Source: Lyngbya sp. CCAP 1446/10 (lineage in GTDB: Bacteria > Cyanobacteriota > Cyanobacteriia > Cyanobacteriales > Microcoleaceae). From it: DNA of 64,000 nt. The DNA is taken from positions 83,779-147,778 of the forward strand of contig NZ_JAIGNI010000006.1 in NCBI RefSeq assembly GCF_026130175.1, in the 5' to 3' direction. The translations under genes and the position numbers were made by a program. A model generated the notes under the pieces. It made no database searches. It was not told the origin of the DNA and saw nothing but the letters and a program-made list of their open reading frames with translations. Below, piece by piece: positions 8,021 to 16,567 of the stretch (its first letter is position 1; each line of letters starts with the position of its first letter).

Positions 8021-9037
8021 TTATTTGGATGGCTTGACGGGCTTCACAACATAGTCAGAAGGCTTAACAGGAACTTTGCCTTGTTTCGCCATAGCTTTGT
8101 AAATCATGGCTGCTACTTCCCCGCGAGTTGCTATTTTGTTTGGCTGCAAAAGTGTAGGATTGGGATGGTTGACAACAATGCCAGCTTTTGTTGCTGCTGC
8201 TAATTTGTCAACTGCCCATTTCGGAACTTTTTTCCTGTCTGTATAAACTTGTAAAATCTTGCTGGTATTTTTTTCTTGTTTCAGGTTTAAACCGCTAGCT
8301 AATGCTACGATGACTTCGACACGGGGAACGTCTTTTGTGGGACGGAATTCATTGTTGGGATATCCTTTAAGAAATCCTTTTTGTACGCTGCCATCGATCG
8401 CACTGGCGGCAGGGTTCTTGTCTTTCACGTCTTCAAAATTAATCGTTTTTCGGCTCGGTTCTTTGTCGGACATTCGCTCAATTAAGCGCGCTAGTTCGGC
8501 TCGCGTCATCGGTTCGTCAGGCCGAAACTTGTTGTCGGTGACATCAGTAAAGATTTTGCGATCGACTAAAGCGACAATAAAGGGACGCGCCCAATATTTT
8601 TCAGGAACATCGGACAATTTAACGGCGCCAACCTTTGGTTTAGCTGCTTTCGGTTTGATAATGACTGGAGGGACAGTCGATCGCGCAATTGGCGTTTCGG
8701 GAACCACGATCGTCCCCAGAAGAGGAAATACTGGTAAAACCGGCCCGATAGGTGCGACAGGGGCGATATCCGGTTGCGAGGGAACGATCGTGGTAGCGGG
8801 CGATCGCATATCCGAACTCGGCGACACAGGCGTTAATATTTTCAGACTGTCGGGCGCAGCAGCAGGTTGAGAAAAAACCGCTGGAAATTGCCAACTTCTG
8901 GCATTCAATCGATCGGGATTTCTGCCCGTTACCCAAAAGAAAATTGCTCCCATCGTGCCGAAAGCAACCAAGATCGCAATCAATTCATCAAAACCTAGAG
9001 GGTTTCTTTGCTTTAACGGGGGTTGTGGAGAAGACAT
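8021..9037 (-). CDS. SLH (S-layer homology) domain protein with N-terminal membrane anchor
   Basis: A transmembrane helix near residues 20-38 (IAILVAFGTMGAIFFWV) is followed by a Pro/Val-rich linker to about residue 135 and three SLH-like repeats (about 145-200, 205-265, 270-325). Each repeat shows the acidic FxPxxxxTRAE-type motif: FRPDEPMTRAEL, FRPTKDVPRVEV, LQPNKIATRGEV. SLH repeats bind peptidoglycan-linked polymers, so the protein probably tethers the inner membrane to the wall. Start: ATG 9037 rather than GTG 9046, because the GTG sits inside the likely ribosome site AGGTGA. Confidence 0.85.
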   Translation of the reverse strand: MSSPQPPLKQRNPLGFDELIAILVAFGTMGAIFFWVTGRNPDRLNARSWQFPAVFSQPAAAPDSLKILTPVSPSSDMRSPATTIVPSQPDIAPVAPIGPVLPVFPLLGTIVVPETPIARSTVPPVIIKPKAAKPKVGAVKLSDVPEKYWARPFIVALVDRKIFTDVTDNKFRPDEPMTRAELARLIERMSDKEPSRKTINFEDVKDKNPAASAIDGSVQKGFLKGYPNNEFRPTKDVPRVEVIVALASGLNLKQEKNTSKILQVYTDRKKVPKWAVDKLAAATKAGIVVNHPNPTLLQPNKIATRGEVAAMIYKAMAKQGKVPVKPSDYVVKPVKPSK

Positions 9038-9226
9038 ACTTGTCACCTACTATCAATGAAGCAATTAAATCACATATTTTTTGAGTCTGGCGAAGGCAGA
9101 GACCGCTACCATCAACTATTCCAAAGTTCTCGCCGTCAATACTTGCGGCGGTGTGGCATCGGGAGGATAGATAAAATCAACTTTTATCGAGATCGGTTGC
9201 TGATGCAAGGCAATCAATCTCTTTCA

Positions 9227-10129
9227 TCAGCGCCTTCTGCCGCTTCCGAAAGAGCGACTCCGACTCGGTTGACGAGAACTCCTGCCGCTACCAAAGCTTG
9301 GCTGGCGTTTGTTTTGATTGGGACGTGCCTGCTGCGATCGCCTCAAATCGCTGCCTCCGTAACCCGAACCAGTCGATCGATTGGCATTTGGCGGTGCTGG
9401 GCGTCTTACTGGCACATTCGATGTGGGCGATCGCAAGCGGCCCGTCGTCCTTAAAACTTGACGGTTTCTCACAGCCGGAGGCGGGGCTTGGTAGCGAGTT
9501 TGATATTGCGAGACAGCTTGGCCGTAAGTATTGCCGTACCCGCCATATCCGCTCATAATTACCCCAGGCTGATAGAGTGGCGGCACGTAATATCGCGGTG
9601 TAAATAACAAACTGCCGATCGCCTGACCTGCCAAAGCCCCTGCAAACGGCGCCCAGAAGCCTGATTGCTGCCGAACTACCACCGTTTGTGGCTGACCTGT
9701 TTGAGGATTGTTAACAGTTTCAGTAACGTTGTGAACGTACTCTATTTTAAAATCTTCTGTCAAATGCAAGCTCGCTTTATTGTTATCCAGACTTAGATAA
9801 CTTTTCTTGCCTGCCGAGATTTCTTCCTCCGTCAAGCGAGCCATTTGCAAATCAGTAGTACGGTAAACAGGGGTACTGCCGGGGGGAGTATTCAGCAACA
9901 TCAAACTGTACTCGCCATCACTATCGTCGTAGGTAGCTTGCTGTACGGGATATTGACCTTGACTCAACTTATTGTTATTGTTTGGTGCAGCACCCACCGT
10001 GTTAATATTCCGATTTGCAGCCGGAGTTTCAGGCTGATTCACAGGAGATTGCGCGCTAGGAGAACCGCAGGCAGTTGCCGTCCACAATAATGTTAAAGCC
10101 ATTAAATAAATTGTCAGTTTTCGCAGCAT
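9227..10129 (-). CDS. Putative lipoprotein with Arg/Ser-rich C-terminal tail
   Basis: The gene encodes about 300 residues. The signal segment LRKLTIYLMALTLLWTATAC ends in a weak lipobox (Cys21). A Gln/Asn/Pro linker is followed by a beta-rich core (about 60-150), a glycine- and alanine-rich hydrophobic stretch (AGALAGQAIGSLLF) and a Tyr/Gly/Pro-rich section. The last 90 residues are low complexity, rich in Arg, Ser and Gly. The start is ATG 10129; the in-frame extension to 10156 is encoded by a heptamer array and is an artefact. The function is unknown. The basic tail might contact acidic polysaccharide or the wall (inference). Confidence 0.7.
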   Translation of the reverse strand: MLRKLTIYLMALTLLWTATACGSPSAQSPVNQPETPAANRNINTVGAAPNNNNKLSQGQYPVQQATYDDSDGEYSLMLLNTPPGSTPVYRTTDLQMARLTEEEISAGKKSYLSLDNNKASLHLTEDFKIEYVHNVTETVNNPQTGQPQTVVVRQQSGFWAPFAGALAGQAIGSLLFTPRYYVPPLYQPGVIMSGYGGYGNTYGQAVSQYQTRYQAPPPAVRNRQVLRTTGRLRSPTSNVPVRRPAPPNANRSTGSGYGGSDLRRSQQARPNQNKRQPSFGSGRSSRQPSRSRSFGSGRRR

Positions 10130-10140
10130 AATAAATAATA

Positions 10141-10180
10141 ATTGGTCATTGGTCATTGGTCATTGGTCATTGGTCATTAT
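10141..10180. repeat. GGTCATT heptamer array at a gene start
   Basis: About five 7-bp units lie immediately upstream of the lipoprotein ATG and extend its reading frame by nine meaningless codons. Confidence 0.85.
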
Positions 10181-10200
10181 TACCCAATACGGTTCAGTTA

Positions 10201-10295
10201 AGCCCGATCCCCCCTAGCCCCCCTTACAAAGCGGGGAACAAGAAGTTGCTCAAAGTCCCCCTTTTTAAGGGGGATGCGAGGGGGATCTCCGGGGA
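10201..10295. repeat. Dispersed C/G-run palindromic repeat, copy 1
   Basis: C-runs and G-runs (GATCCCCCCTAG, CAAAGTCCCCC, AAGGGGGAT, GGGGGATCT) form overlapping hairpins. Related copies lie at about 15820-15905 and 19950-20015, sharing GGGGACAAGA or its complement and the flanking GATCCCCCT. All three are intergenic. Confidence 0.75.
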
Positions 10296-10390
10296 ATAAA
10301 CAGCGCTAACTGAAGCGTATTTAATTATCAACAACTTCCTCCACACACGATCGCACTTTGGACTCAAATCCTGATTTATTCAAAGTTTAA

Positions 10391-10413
10391 AGACTAAAGC
10401 ACTCACTACAAAC
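10391..10413. repeat. Dispersed 3'-flank repeat, copy 3
   Basis: GACTAAAGCACTCACTACAA matches the repeat at 2259 with few changes. It lies just beyond the stop of the DUF1517-like gene at 10441. Confidence 0.6.
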
Positions 10414-10440
10414 CTTTTTTAGTTAAAATTTTTCTCATTA

Positions 10441-11046
10441 TTAAAGGGGAATGAGTTCTGGAAAATTGACCAAAACTTGGTCGTTGGTAAGTTCGTCTCC
10501 CAACTGTGCGGGAGAAAAGTGAACTTGCACAGCTCGCAGCCTTTCTTGGTAATGTAAATTAATTAATGCTTTTAAGCCGACTTTCAGGGTGCTGATGTCA
10601 GCAAGGTCAGTTTCTAGAGCCGGAACTTCGCCTTCATAGGCGACTGTCAGCATCACCACCACATTTCTAGTTACTGGCAAAGACAAGGGGGAATTTTTAT
10701 CGTAAACAGATGTACTATGTTGAGGCTCGCTCAGATAGCGATCGGCTGAATCAGTAAAAAGTTCATCTACATAATCGCCTGCTTCGCCTTCATCCCAAAA
10801 AACATCGCCGACATTGGCCGCTGCTTGCCAGTAGTTGTCATACTGCAACAGGTGATTGCAAATTTCAACCAGCCCTTCTCCTAACACTTCTAAATCGCCA
10901 TCGGCATCAATTGATTCTCTGGCAGTGCGGTTGAGAATTCCTAACAGCGGTGCAACTTCTTCGCCTGTTAGCTGAACGAATATGCGGCAAACTGCTAATC
11001 GAGTTTTACCTGTAAATTGATTGAATCGATCGCGCCAAGCATTCAT
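10441..11046 (-). CDS. DUF1517-like protein
   Basis: The product is a 201-residue soluble, acidic protein. The C-terminal half (about 120-190) has the pattern VVVMLTVAYEG, then a helix DISTLKVGLKALINL, then LRAVQVHFSPAQLGDEL. This is the alpha/beta layout of DUF1517 proteins of cyanobacteria and plastids, although the long Gly/Ser membrane-proximal part of typical members is missing. Function is unknown. The ATG is followed by an ordinary coding start; no strong Shine-Dalgarno sequence is seen. Confidence 0.6.
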   Translation of the reverse strand: MNAWRDRFNQFTGKTRLAVCRIFVQLTGEEVAPLLGILNRTARESIDADGDLEVLGEGLVEICNHLLQYDNYWQAAANVGDVFWDEGEAGDYVDELFTDSADRYLSEPQHSTSVYDKNSPLSLPVTRNVVVMLTVAYEGEVPALETDLADISTLKVGLKALINLHYQERLRAVQVHFSPAQLGDELTNDQVLVNFPELIPL

Positions 11047-11220
11047 AAAAAACTATAGTTGTAAATCTGTAGGGCTATATTTCCAACAATAGCAGGCGAT
11101 TTGAACTCTTGCCGTCTAACCTCAGATTGAGATCGACGGTATTTTGAGCGATCGATTCCTCTGTGATTGTTTGCTGTGCTTCACGATCGCAATCACCGCA
11201 AATTGTGTCGATAATTTAAA

Positions 11221-11253
11221 ATCAAAAAACCTCCAATCTTGCAAGATTGGAGG
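11221..11253 (-). terminator. Rho-independent terminator
   Basis: A perfect 11-bp stem (CCTCCAATCTT with its complement, minimal loop, 11230-11253) is followed on the minus strand by TTTTTT. It lies 32 bp after the stop of the gene at 11285. Confidence 0.9.
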
Positions 11254-11284
11254 CTTGCTGAGCGAATACTTTGGTTTAAGGTAA

Positions 11285-11761
11285 CTATTTGACGATCGCA
11301 CTTTCGACTTGTTCGATCGCAATTTCCGAACTCAACTCGGCAACTTGCTCGATCGACAAATCCAGCTCGCCGCCCGGAGCTTCTGGATGTTCGCGAACGC
11401 CTGCAACCGCATCTGCTGGCTCAGTTACACCTGCATCTGCCGGATCTTCAAAAATTTCAAAATTATCGCTCATCGCAGCGCAAGCAGCAGAGGCGCGCTG
11501 ACCGGCGCGATAGCTCATGTAAGCCGCACCGCCACCCAAAATCCCCAAACCCAGAAAACCAAGAGCTGTTGTTTTGTAAGATTTCCACGGATTAATTTGA
11601 TCAGAGCCACCGGAACCTAGCAGCGTTGTCGCAGAACCAGATTTCGTCGCCCCAGATTTGTTGTAGGAACAGGGGAAAGCAGATGCAGCATCACCTATGG
11701 CAATGCTGCTGGCGATTGCCACGATGGAAGCAATGCCAACTAACACTTGAAACTTCTTCAT
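11285..11761 (-). CDS. Secreted or membrane-anchored hypothetical protein
   Basis: The product is about 158 residues from MKKFQVLVG. A signal peptide (about 1-28, cleavage near DAASAF) is followed by a Ser/Gly/Thr linker, a hydrophobic stretch rich in Gly (TTALGFLGLGILGGGAAYMS, about 63-82) and an acidic C-terminus rich in Glu, Ala and Val. No family is recognised. ATG 11761 is chosen over 11788 because it gives a clean signal peptide; no clear Shine-Dalgarno sequence supports either. A strong terminator follows, so the gene is probably a single transcription unit. Confidence 0.6.
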   Translation of the reverse strand: MKKFQVLVGIASIVAIASSIAIGDAASAFPCSYNKSGATKSGSATTLLGSGGSDQINPWKSYKTTALGFLGLGILGGGAAYMSYRAGQRASAACAAMSDNFEIFEDPADAGVTEPADAVAGVREHPEAPGGELDLSIEQVAELSSEIAIEQVESAIVK

Positions 11762-11957
11762 GGTGTTCTGGATTTTGTAAAGGATCATTAAAAAATAAAT
11801 GGTAACAGCTCTTTACAAATCTATCAACAGGCGATCGCCGCCCAAATCACAGATTGATCGCAACTGCCAACGCTCGCCCGATCTCAATAAAAATTTTAAA
11901 TTACCAAATTACCAGGCTGAAACTATTGTGATGCAAGCGTTTTGGCTAAAAGATTGG

Positions 11958-11963
11958 TATAAT
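11958..11963 (+). promoter_or_regulatory. Possible -10 box upstream of rfbB
   Basis: TATAAT lies 157 bp upstream of rfbB in an otherwise empty 330-bp gap. No good -35 element is found at 17 bp, so this is weak. Confidence 0.25.
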
Positions 11964-12119
11964 TGAAAGTCAGGTGAGCCAATATTTCGATCGCACTCAT
12001 ATCAAAAAAATTGAGGTGAAATAGCAGAAATTTTAATACAGCGTGGCAAACACTTGATGACAAACTACATTTAAGGCTACTTTTGAAAAGACTTCGTTAT
12101 TGGAAAACTTTTTATTTTT

Positions 12120-13226
12120 ATGACAGACAGCGGGAATCAAGGCATTGAGCGATCGCCTCATCGATTGTTGGTGACAGGCGGCGCTGGATTTATCGGCTCC
12201 AATTTTGTGCATCACTGGTGCAGCAGCTATCCCAATTCACGAGTAGTCGTACTAGACGCTTTAACCTACGCCGGCAACCGACAAACCCTGGCAAGTTTGG
12301 AAGGAGGAGAAAATTTTCGGTTTGTCCAAGGCGATATCTGCGATCGAGCTCTAGTCGATACCTTGCTCAAAGCAGAAAACATCAACACAGTCGCCCACTT
12401 TGCCGCAGAATCCCACGTTGACAGGTCAATTATCGGGCCTGCCGCCTTCGTTCAAACCAACGTTGTCGGCACCTTCACACTCCTAGAAGCCTTCCGCAAG
12501 CATTGGGAAGCCATTGATGATTCGTCTGTCAAAGCACAAATGCGCTTCCTCCACGTTTCCACCGACGAAGTTTACGGCAGTCTCGGCCCCGACGACCCAG
12601 CATTTACCGAAACAACCGCCTACTCCCCCAACAGTCCCTACTCAGCCTCCAAAGCCGGCAGCGACCACCTCGCCCGCGCCTATTTCCACACCTACGGCCT
12701 CCCGACAATTATCACCAACTGTTCCAACAATTACGGGCCCTATCACTTCCCCGAAAAATTGATTCCATTAATGTGCATCAATATGCTATTGGGCAAACCG
12801 CTGCCAGTATACGGCGACGGTCAAAACGTGCGAGATTGGCTGTTCGTGCTCGACCACTGCCGCGCCTTAGATGCCGTGATCAACCGCGGACAGCCTGGGG
12901 AAACCTATAATGTTGGCGGCAACAACGAGGTAAAAAATCTCGATTTAGTCAAAATGCTCTGTCAGTTAATGGACGAATTAGCCCCAGATTTACCCGCGCG
13001 TCCTTGCGAACAACTGATCTCATTTGTCAAAGATCGAGCTGGGCACGATCGGCGTTACGCTATTGATGCCAACAAAATTAAAACAGAGTTGGGCTGGACT
13101 CCCTCAGTCACAGTTGAAGAAGGTTTGCGACAGACCGTGGAATGGTACTTAGCCCATCGCGAGTGGTGGGAACCCCTACTTTCCGAGGAATATCAAACTT
13201 ATTACAGCAAAATATACGCTAATTAG
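12120..13226 (+). CDS. rfbB: dTDP-glucose 4,6-dehydratase
   Basis: The product is a 368-residue extended SDR enzyme. The NAD site is LLVTGGAGFIGSNF (about 16-29); the active site is STDEVYGS (about 145) with catalytic Asp-Glu, and YSASKAGSDH (about 177) with Tyr and Lys. The RDW motif (NVRDWLFVLDH) near 240 is typical of RfbB. It converts dTDP-glucose to dTDP-4-keto-6-deoxyglucose, the first committed step to dTDP-rhamnose. The later genes rfbCD are not in the window. It stands beside the cyanoexosortase cluster and 17 kb from the exopolysaccharide locus it could supply. Confidence 0.96.
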   Translation: MTDSGNQGIERSPHRLLVTGGAGFIGSNFVHHWCSSYPNSRVVVLDALTYAGNRQTLASLEGGENFRFVQGDICDRALVDTLLKAENINTVAHFAAESHVDRSIIGPAAFVQTNVVGTFTLLEAFRKHWEAIDDSSVKAQMRFLHVSTDEVYGSLGPDDPAFTETTAYSPNSPYSASKAGSDHLARAYFHTYGLPTIITNCSNNYGPYHFPEKLIPLMCINMLLGKPLPVYGDGQNVRDWLFVLDHCRALDAVINRGQPGETYNVGGNNEVKNLDLVKMLCQLMDELAPDLPARPCEQLISFVKDRAGHDRRYAIDANKIKTELGWTPSVTVEEGLRQTVEWYLAHREWWEPLLSEEYQTYYSKIYAN

Positions 13227-13263
13227 TCAGTTTCGTGCGATCGCACGCCAGCGTGTAAATCAT

Positions 13264-13330
13264 TAACCGGGTTTTTCAACTCTTATCCAGGTCTTGAACC
13301 AAGCATTTTAGTTAAAAAACCCGGTTTCCG
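13264..13330 (+). terminator. Imperfect long-loop inverted repeat after rfbB
   Basis: AACCGGGTTTTTCAAC near 13265 and GTTAAAAAACCCGGTT near 13312 are near-complementary. They may fold as a terminator for rfbB or be two copies of the dispersed CCCGGTTT repeat in opposite orientation. Confidence 0.35.
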
Positions 13331-13510
13331 CGTAAATCCTGATTTAATTAAGTGCATTTTATATCATAAATATTCACCATTGTCAATCTTTGTGAAGATT
13401 TAGTTAACAGTCATCCCAAACGCACAAATTTAAGTGGTTGTGGCTGATAATTTCAATAGAGCGATCAAATTAAACATTTTAGAAGCTTTTAGTAAACACA
13501 GAAAGCAGCA

Positions 13511-14368
13511 ATGACCGAAATCAACTGGCTCAAACAAGTCCAAGAACCTAAATACTGGCTGTTAGGCATCGCCTCCGGTTTGATTGCCCTCCACCTGACT
13601 CTGACTTCCAGAACCAACGACAATGACCTGTTCGGCACAATGTTACTGTTTTGGGGAGTCGTAGCATTTCTGATTTGGGAAAGGCACGAATCCTTAACCT
13701 TTGAAAGCGGAATTTTCGCCAGCTTCTTTGGGGCATCGTTAATTGCTTTCATCTTGCTCAAAAGTTCTTCGATACCTGCGGGATACGACTTTTTTATCAG
13801 ACTTTCGCCCTTCTTGACAGGAGTAAGTCTGGCGTTGCTAGCTTCCGGCACAAAAGGGCTGAAACAATATTGGCAAGAATTGCTAATACTTGCTTATCTA
13901 GTTATTTCTCCCGGATTGATCGGAAACTTCGTTGACGTAGCCCCACTAACAGCAAAATTTTCAGCTTTCATCCTCCACTATTTAGGATTTGAAGTTGTTG
14001 TACGAAACGAGGTTTTTCTTATCTTAGAAAAAGGCAGTGTCGAAGTGTATCACGGCTGTTCTGGCGTGAATGCGATCCTACAATTATTAGGACTGGCGCT
14101 GGTTTTCTTGCTGATGTTTTCGACAACTTTAGGTCAAAAAATTGTAGTGCCAATCGTGGCAATAATTACTGCATTTGTAGTGAATGCCGCGCGAGTTGCT
14201 CTCATGGCCGTGCTGGTATCGCTATCTCAACCCGCAGCATTTAAATACTGGCACGAAGGAAATGGTTCGGTAGTCTTTTCGATGATTGCTGTCTTCATTT
14301 TCGGGCTATTCTGCTGGCTTGCAATCTTGCAATCGGAACCGCCAAATAATAAAAAACAAAATTGCTAA
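13511..14368 (+). CDS. Cyanoexosortase (probably type A)
   Basis: The product is a 285-residue polytopic membrane protein with about eight hydrophobic segments. The exosortase triad is readable: Cys183 in YHGCSGVNAI, Arg228 in VNAARVA and His248 in KYWHEGNGS. Exosortases are thought to process PEP-CTERM sorting signals of secreted proteins at the cytoplasmic membrane and occur with extracellular polysaccharide genes. Type A is inferred from the two partner genes that follow. Its stop codon overlaps the next start (TAATG), so the genes are translationally coupled. No PEP-CTERM substrate is visible in the window. Confidence 0.88.
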   Translation: MTEINWLKQVQEPKYWLLGIASGLIALHLTLTSRTNDNDLFGTMLLFWGVVAFLIWERHESLTFESGIFASFFGASLIAFILLKSSSIPAGYDFFIRLSPFLTGVSLALLASGTKGLKQYWQELLILAYLVISPGLIGNFVDVAPLTAKFSAFILHYLGFEVVVRNEVFLILEKGSVEVYHGCSGVNAILQLLGLALVFLLMFSTTLGQKIVVPIVAIITAFVVNAARVALMAVLVSLSQPAAFKYWHEGNGSVVFSMIAVFIFGLFCWLAILQSEPPNNKKQNC

Positions 14369-15036
14369 TGGCTATTACCTCTTGGAAACCAATTAGAATT
14401 TCTCTTTTGGCTGTTACTTTGGCAGGAGTTTTATTAGTCGCCGGAAAGTTGACATTCTATCCATCAACAGGCAATAGTCGAGTAACCCAGTTTAATTTTC
14501 CCGAATCGGTGCCTTTAGCAGAGTGGAAACTAATCAATAGCGCGCCGCTGGAAATTACTGATACTTCACAAGTCAAGGCTGCCAGAAAGTATCAATATCA
14601 AAAAAGTAGCATTGCTTTAGAAATAGAGATGCGCTATGCGGTAAACACCATCGGGGATGTCGAAGGTATGATGAAGGGACATACTATTCTCAAGTCGTCT
14701 CCTGGTAAACTAGCATTAGCTAACACTCAAGCTGCCGGGTTTCACGGAATTTTGCAACAGCAAAATCGACTGTATTTGAGTTCATGTATCAATCCTCGTG
14801 GCAGTCCTACAGTCACTTCCCAACAGTTTAGATACAATCGCAATACTCGCGATTGGCAGCCGAACCGCATTCTGTTTTGGCTGTTGGGTAGGGGTAATAT
14901 TCAAGACCGGCGATGTTTGTGGGCTCAGATGTCTGTACCTTTGGATAAAACAACTCCAGAAGATGCCCAAAAAATTCTAGAAAATGCTTGGGTTTCTTGG
15001 TATGGGTGGTGGCAACCACGATTTCCCGAACCTTAA
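14368..15036 (+). CDS. Cyanoexosortase system-associated protein (EpsI-like)
   Basis: The product is about 222 residues: one N-terminal membrane helix (about 10-30) and a soluble extracytoplasmic domain. The domain carries the patterns YQYQKSSIALEIEMRYAV and a Cys-bearing SSCINPRGSPTVTSQQF, followed by a second Cys (RRCLWAQMSV), possibly a disulfide. It overlaps the exosortase stop by one base. This arrangement matches the cyanosortase-associated family. A role as exosortase cofactor is known only from association. The in-frame TTG at 14362 is less likely. Confidence 0.82.
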   Translation: MAITSWKPIRISLLAVTLAGVLLVAGKLTFYPSTGNSRVTQFNFPESVPLAEWKLINSAPLEITDTSQVKAARKYQYQKSSIALEIEMRYAVNTIGDVEGMMKGHTILKSSPGKLALANTQAAGFHGILQQQNRLYLSSCINPRGSPTVTSQQFRYNRNTRDWQPNRILFWLLGRGNIQDRRCLWAQMSVPLDKTTPEDAQKILENAWVSWYGWWQPRFPEP

Positions 15037-15080
15037 GTGAAGTCAAGAGAGATTTTTTGTAACCACAATTGTGATTATTT

Positions 15081-15758
15081 ATGAATGACGTACAAGGCGA
15101 GCAAGGTTTTTCGATCTACAGGCTGCGTTGGATTGGCTACGGTCTATTAATTCTATCTTTATTAGATACGATCGCAGTTCTGATACCAGCAAATTTTGGG
15201 AATCGCGTCTGGGAATTGCAGACGATTGGCGCTGTGGTGGAACGGGTGCCAGTTCCTCTATTGGCAATGGCGCTGATATTTTTTGGAGAAGGATATGACC
15301 GCAGAAGCTTGGAAAACGTTTTTTTGAAGGTTTTGTCTTGGGTGTGTCTGCTGCTGGCGGTGGTTTTTCTGTTGATGATGCCTTTGGGAATTTTTGGCAC
15401 TATCTACGTGAACAACCAAAATGACAAGCAAATTACTGCTCAAGCCAACCAACAATTAGCTCAGTTGCAGCAGGTAGAAGAAAAGTTAAATAAGGGTACT
15501 CCTGAAGATTTAAAGAATTTGGCAGGGGAACTTAGCCGTTTGGGGGTACCAGCGGATACGCAAAACCCGCAGGAATTGAAAAGCCAAATTCTTTCGAGAA
15601 TTACTCCGGCTAAGGAACGGTTGCAGTCTCAAAGCGCCACGGTTCAGTCAAGTCAGCGCTTGGGGTTATTCAAAAATGCTGTTAAGTGGCTGCTGGGCGC
15701 GTTGATTTCTAGTGTTTTGTTTTTCACAATCTGGCGCGGTACTGATTGGGCTCGTTAA
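15081..15758 (+). CDS. HpsJ-like protein, cyanoexosortase-associated
   Basis: The product is a 225-residue membrane protein: two N-terminal helices (about 18-38 and 55-70), a third (about 80-110), a long coiled-coil region rich in Gln, Leu and Glu (about 115-190), and a C-terminal helix (about 200-218). This matches HpsJ-like proteins, named from the hormogonium polysaccharide locus of Nostoc and often found beside cyanoexosortases. It follows the associated protein by 44 bp on the same strand, so the three genes probably form one operon. The molecular role is unknown. Confidence 0.78.
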   Translation: MNDVQGEQGFSIYRLRWIGYGLLILSLLDTIAVLIPANFGNRVWELQTIGAVVERVPVPLLAMALIFFGEGYDRRSLENVFLKVLSWVCLLLAVVFLLMMPLGIFGTIYVNNQNDKQITAQANQQLAQLQQVEEKLNKGTPEDLKNLAGELSRLGVPADTQNPQELKSQILSRITPAKERLQSQSATVQSSQRLGLFKNAVKWLLGALISSVLFFTIWRGTDWAR

Positions 15759-15819
15759 GTAAGTATTGGTGTCAAATTATGCCTGAAACCATTGAATAAT
15801 TTCGCTTTAATCTGAGTCT

Positions 15820-15905
15820 AGATCCCCCTGAATCCCCATTAATAAGGGGGACTTTGATCGGTATTCTTGTCCCCACTTTTTTTAAGGGGGGTTAGGGGCA
15901 TCTGT
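15820..15905. repeat. Dispersed C/G-run palindromic repeat, copy 2
   Basis: GATCCCCCTGAATCCCC, AAGGGGGACTTTG, CTTGTCCCC and AAGGGGGGTTAGGGG build overlapping hairpins as in the copies near 10.2 and 19.98 kb. Confidence 0.75.
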
Positions 15906-16034
15906 CTTAACCCTATTCAGTTAATTCAGGATCTGTCACAAAATATTGGGCTGTGACAGCCATATATGGTGCTAGTATTTTATGGCGATCGGCAATTTAG
16001 CAATTTCTGTGAAAAATAGCTTGAGTGGTGGCGG

Positions 16035-16202
16035 TTATGTTAGCGAACTGCTGTACTCATAACTTTCTTTTGATAAATCTTGTGTCTGCTGCAATTTGTG
16101 TACTAGAAATTGCACAAAATCGAGCACTTCCTGCTGTTTGTCTGTCGAAAGCATCCGCAGATTATCTAATAATATTTTTTCGATATCGAGTGTTTGTGTC
16201 AT
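16035..16202 (-). CDS. Small DUF2281-like protein (55 aa)
   Basis: An ATG at 16202-16200 opens a 55-codon frame ending in TAA at 16037-16035. The peptide begins MTQTLDIEKILLDNLRMLST and continues KQQEVLDFVQFLVHKLQQ. The pattern of Leu-rich helix, then an xxQQEVLDFVxFL helix, is that of small DUF2281-type proteins, frequently found as antitoxin-like partners or remnants. No toxin gene is adjacent. The plus-strand frames over the same bases have no such pattern. Confidence 0.6.
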   Translation of the reverse strand: MTQTLDIEKILLDNLRMLSTDKQQEVLDFVQFLVHKLQQTQDLSKESYEYSSSLT

Positions 16203-16209
16203 TGATTTT

Positions 16210-16567
16210 TACCTGCACATCGATCGTGTTTTTGTACGGGTATTTGTAGGGCGCGTACTGCACACTTTACCTGTTCTATATCAAATTTGCACTGTCAGCA
16301 GGCGAAGATCGCTTTTTAAGTGCGATGAGTAAGATATTTGAGTCGGATGGTGCGCCGTCGATCGAAAACAGGAGATTCCGACGGGGGTAAGAAGGGGCGG
16401 ACACACATGGGCAAGTTGCGGTATTTTTAGACTTGATCATGTATTGTACCGCATCTGCACTACAATTATAAGTTAGCTGGCTTCGCTTTTGGCTGAAATA
16501 ATTCTTCTAAATTATCTGTCAGTGTTTAACATTAAGGTATTCACCTCTAATTGCTGTAGTTCAGTCT
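16210..16567. other. Intergenic gap, no gene seen
   Basis: About 360 bp with scattered AT-rich promoter-like tracts (for example ACAATTATAAG near 16465) and no coding frame I would support. Confidence 0.4.

Noticed and set aside
16025..16249. Plus-strand frame over the small minus-strand gene
   Set aside because: The opposite strand has the coherent two-helix protein; this frame looks like its shadow.
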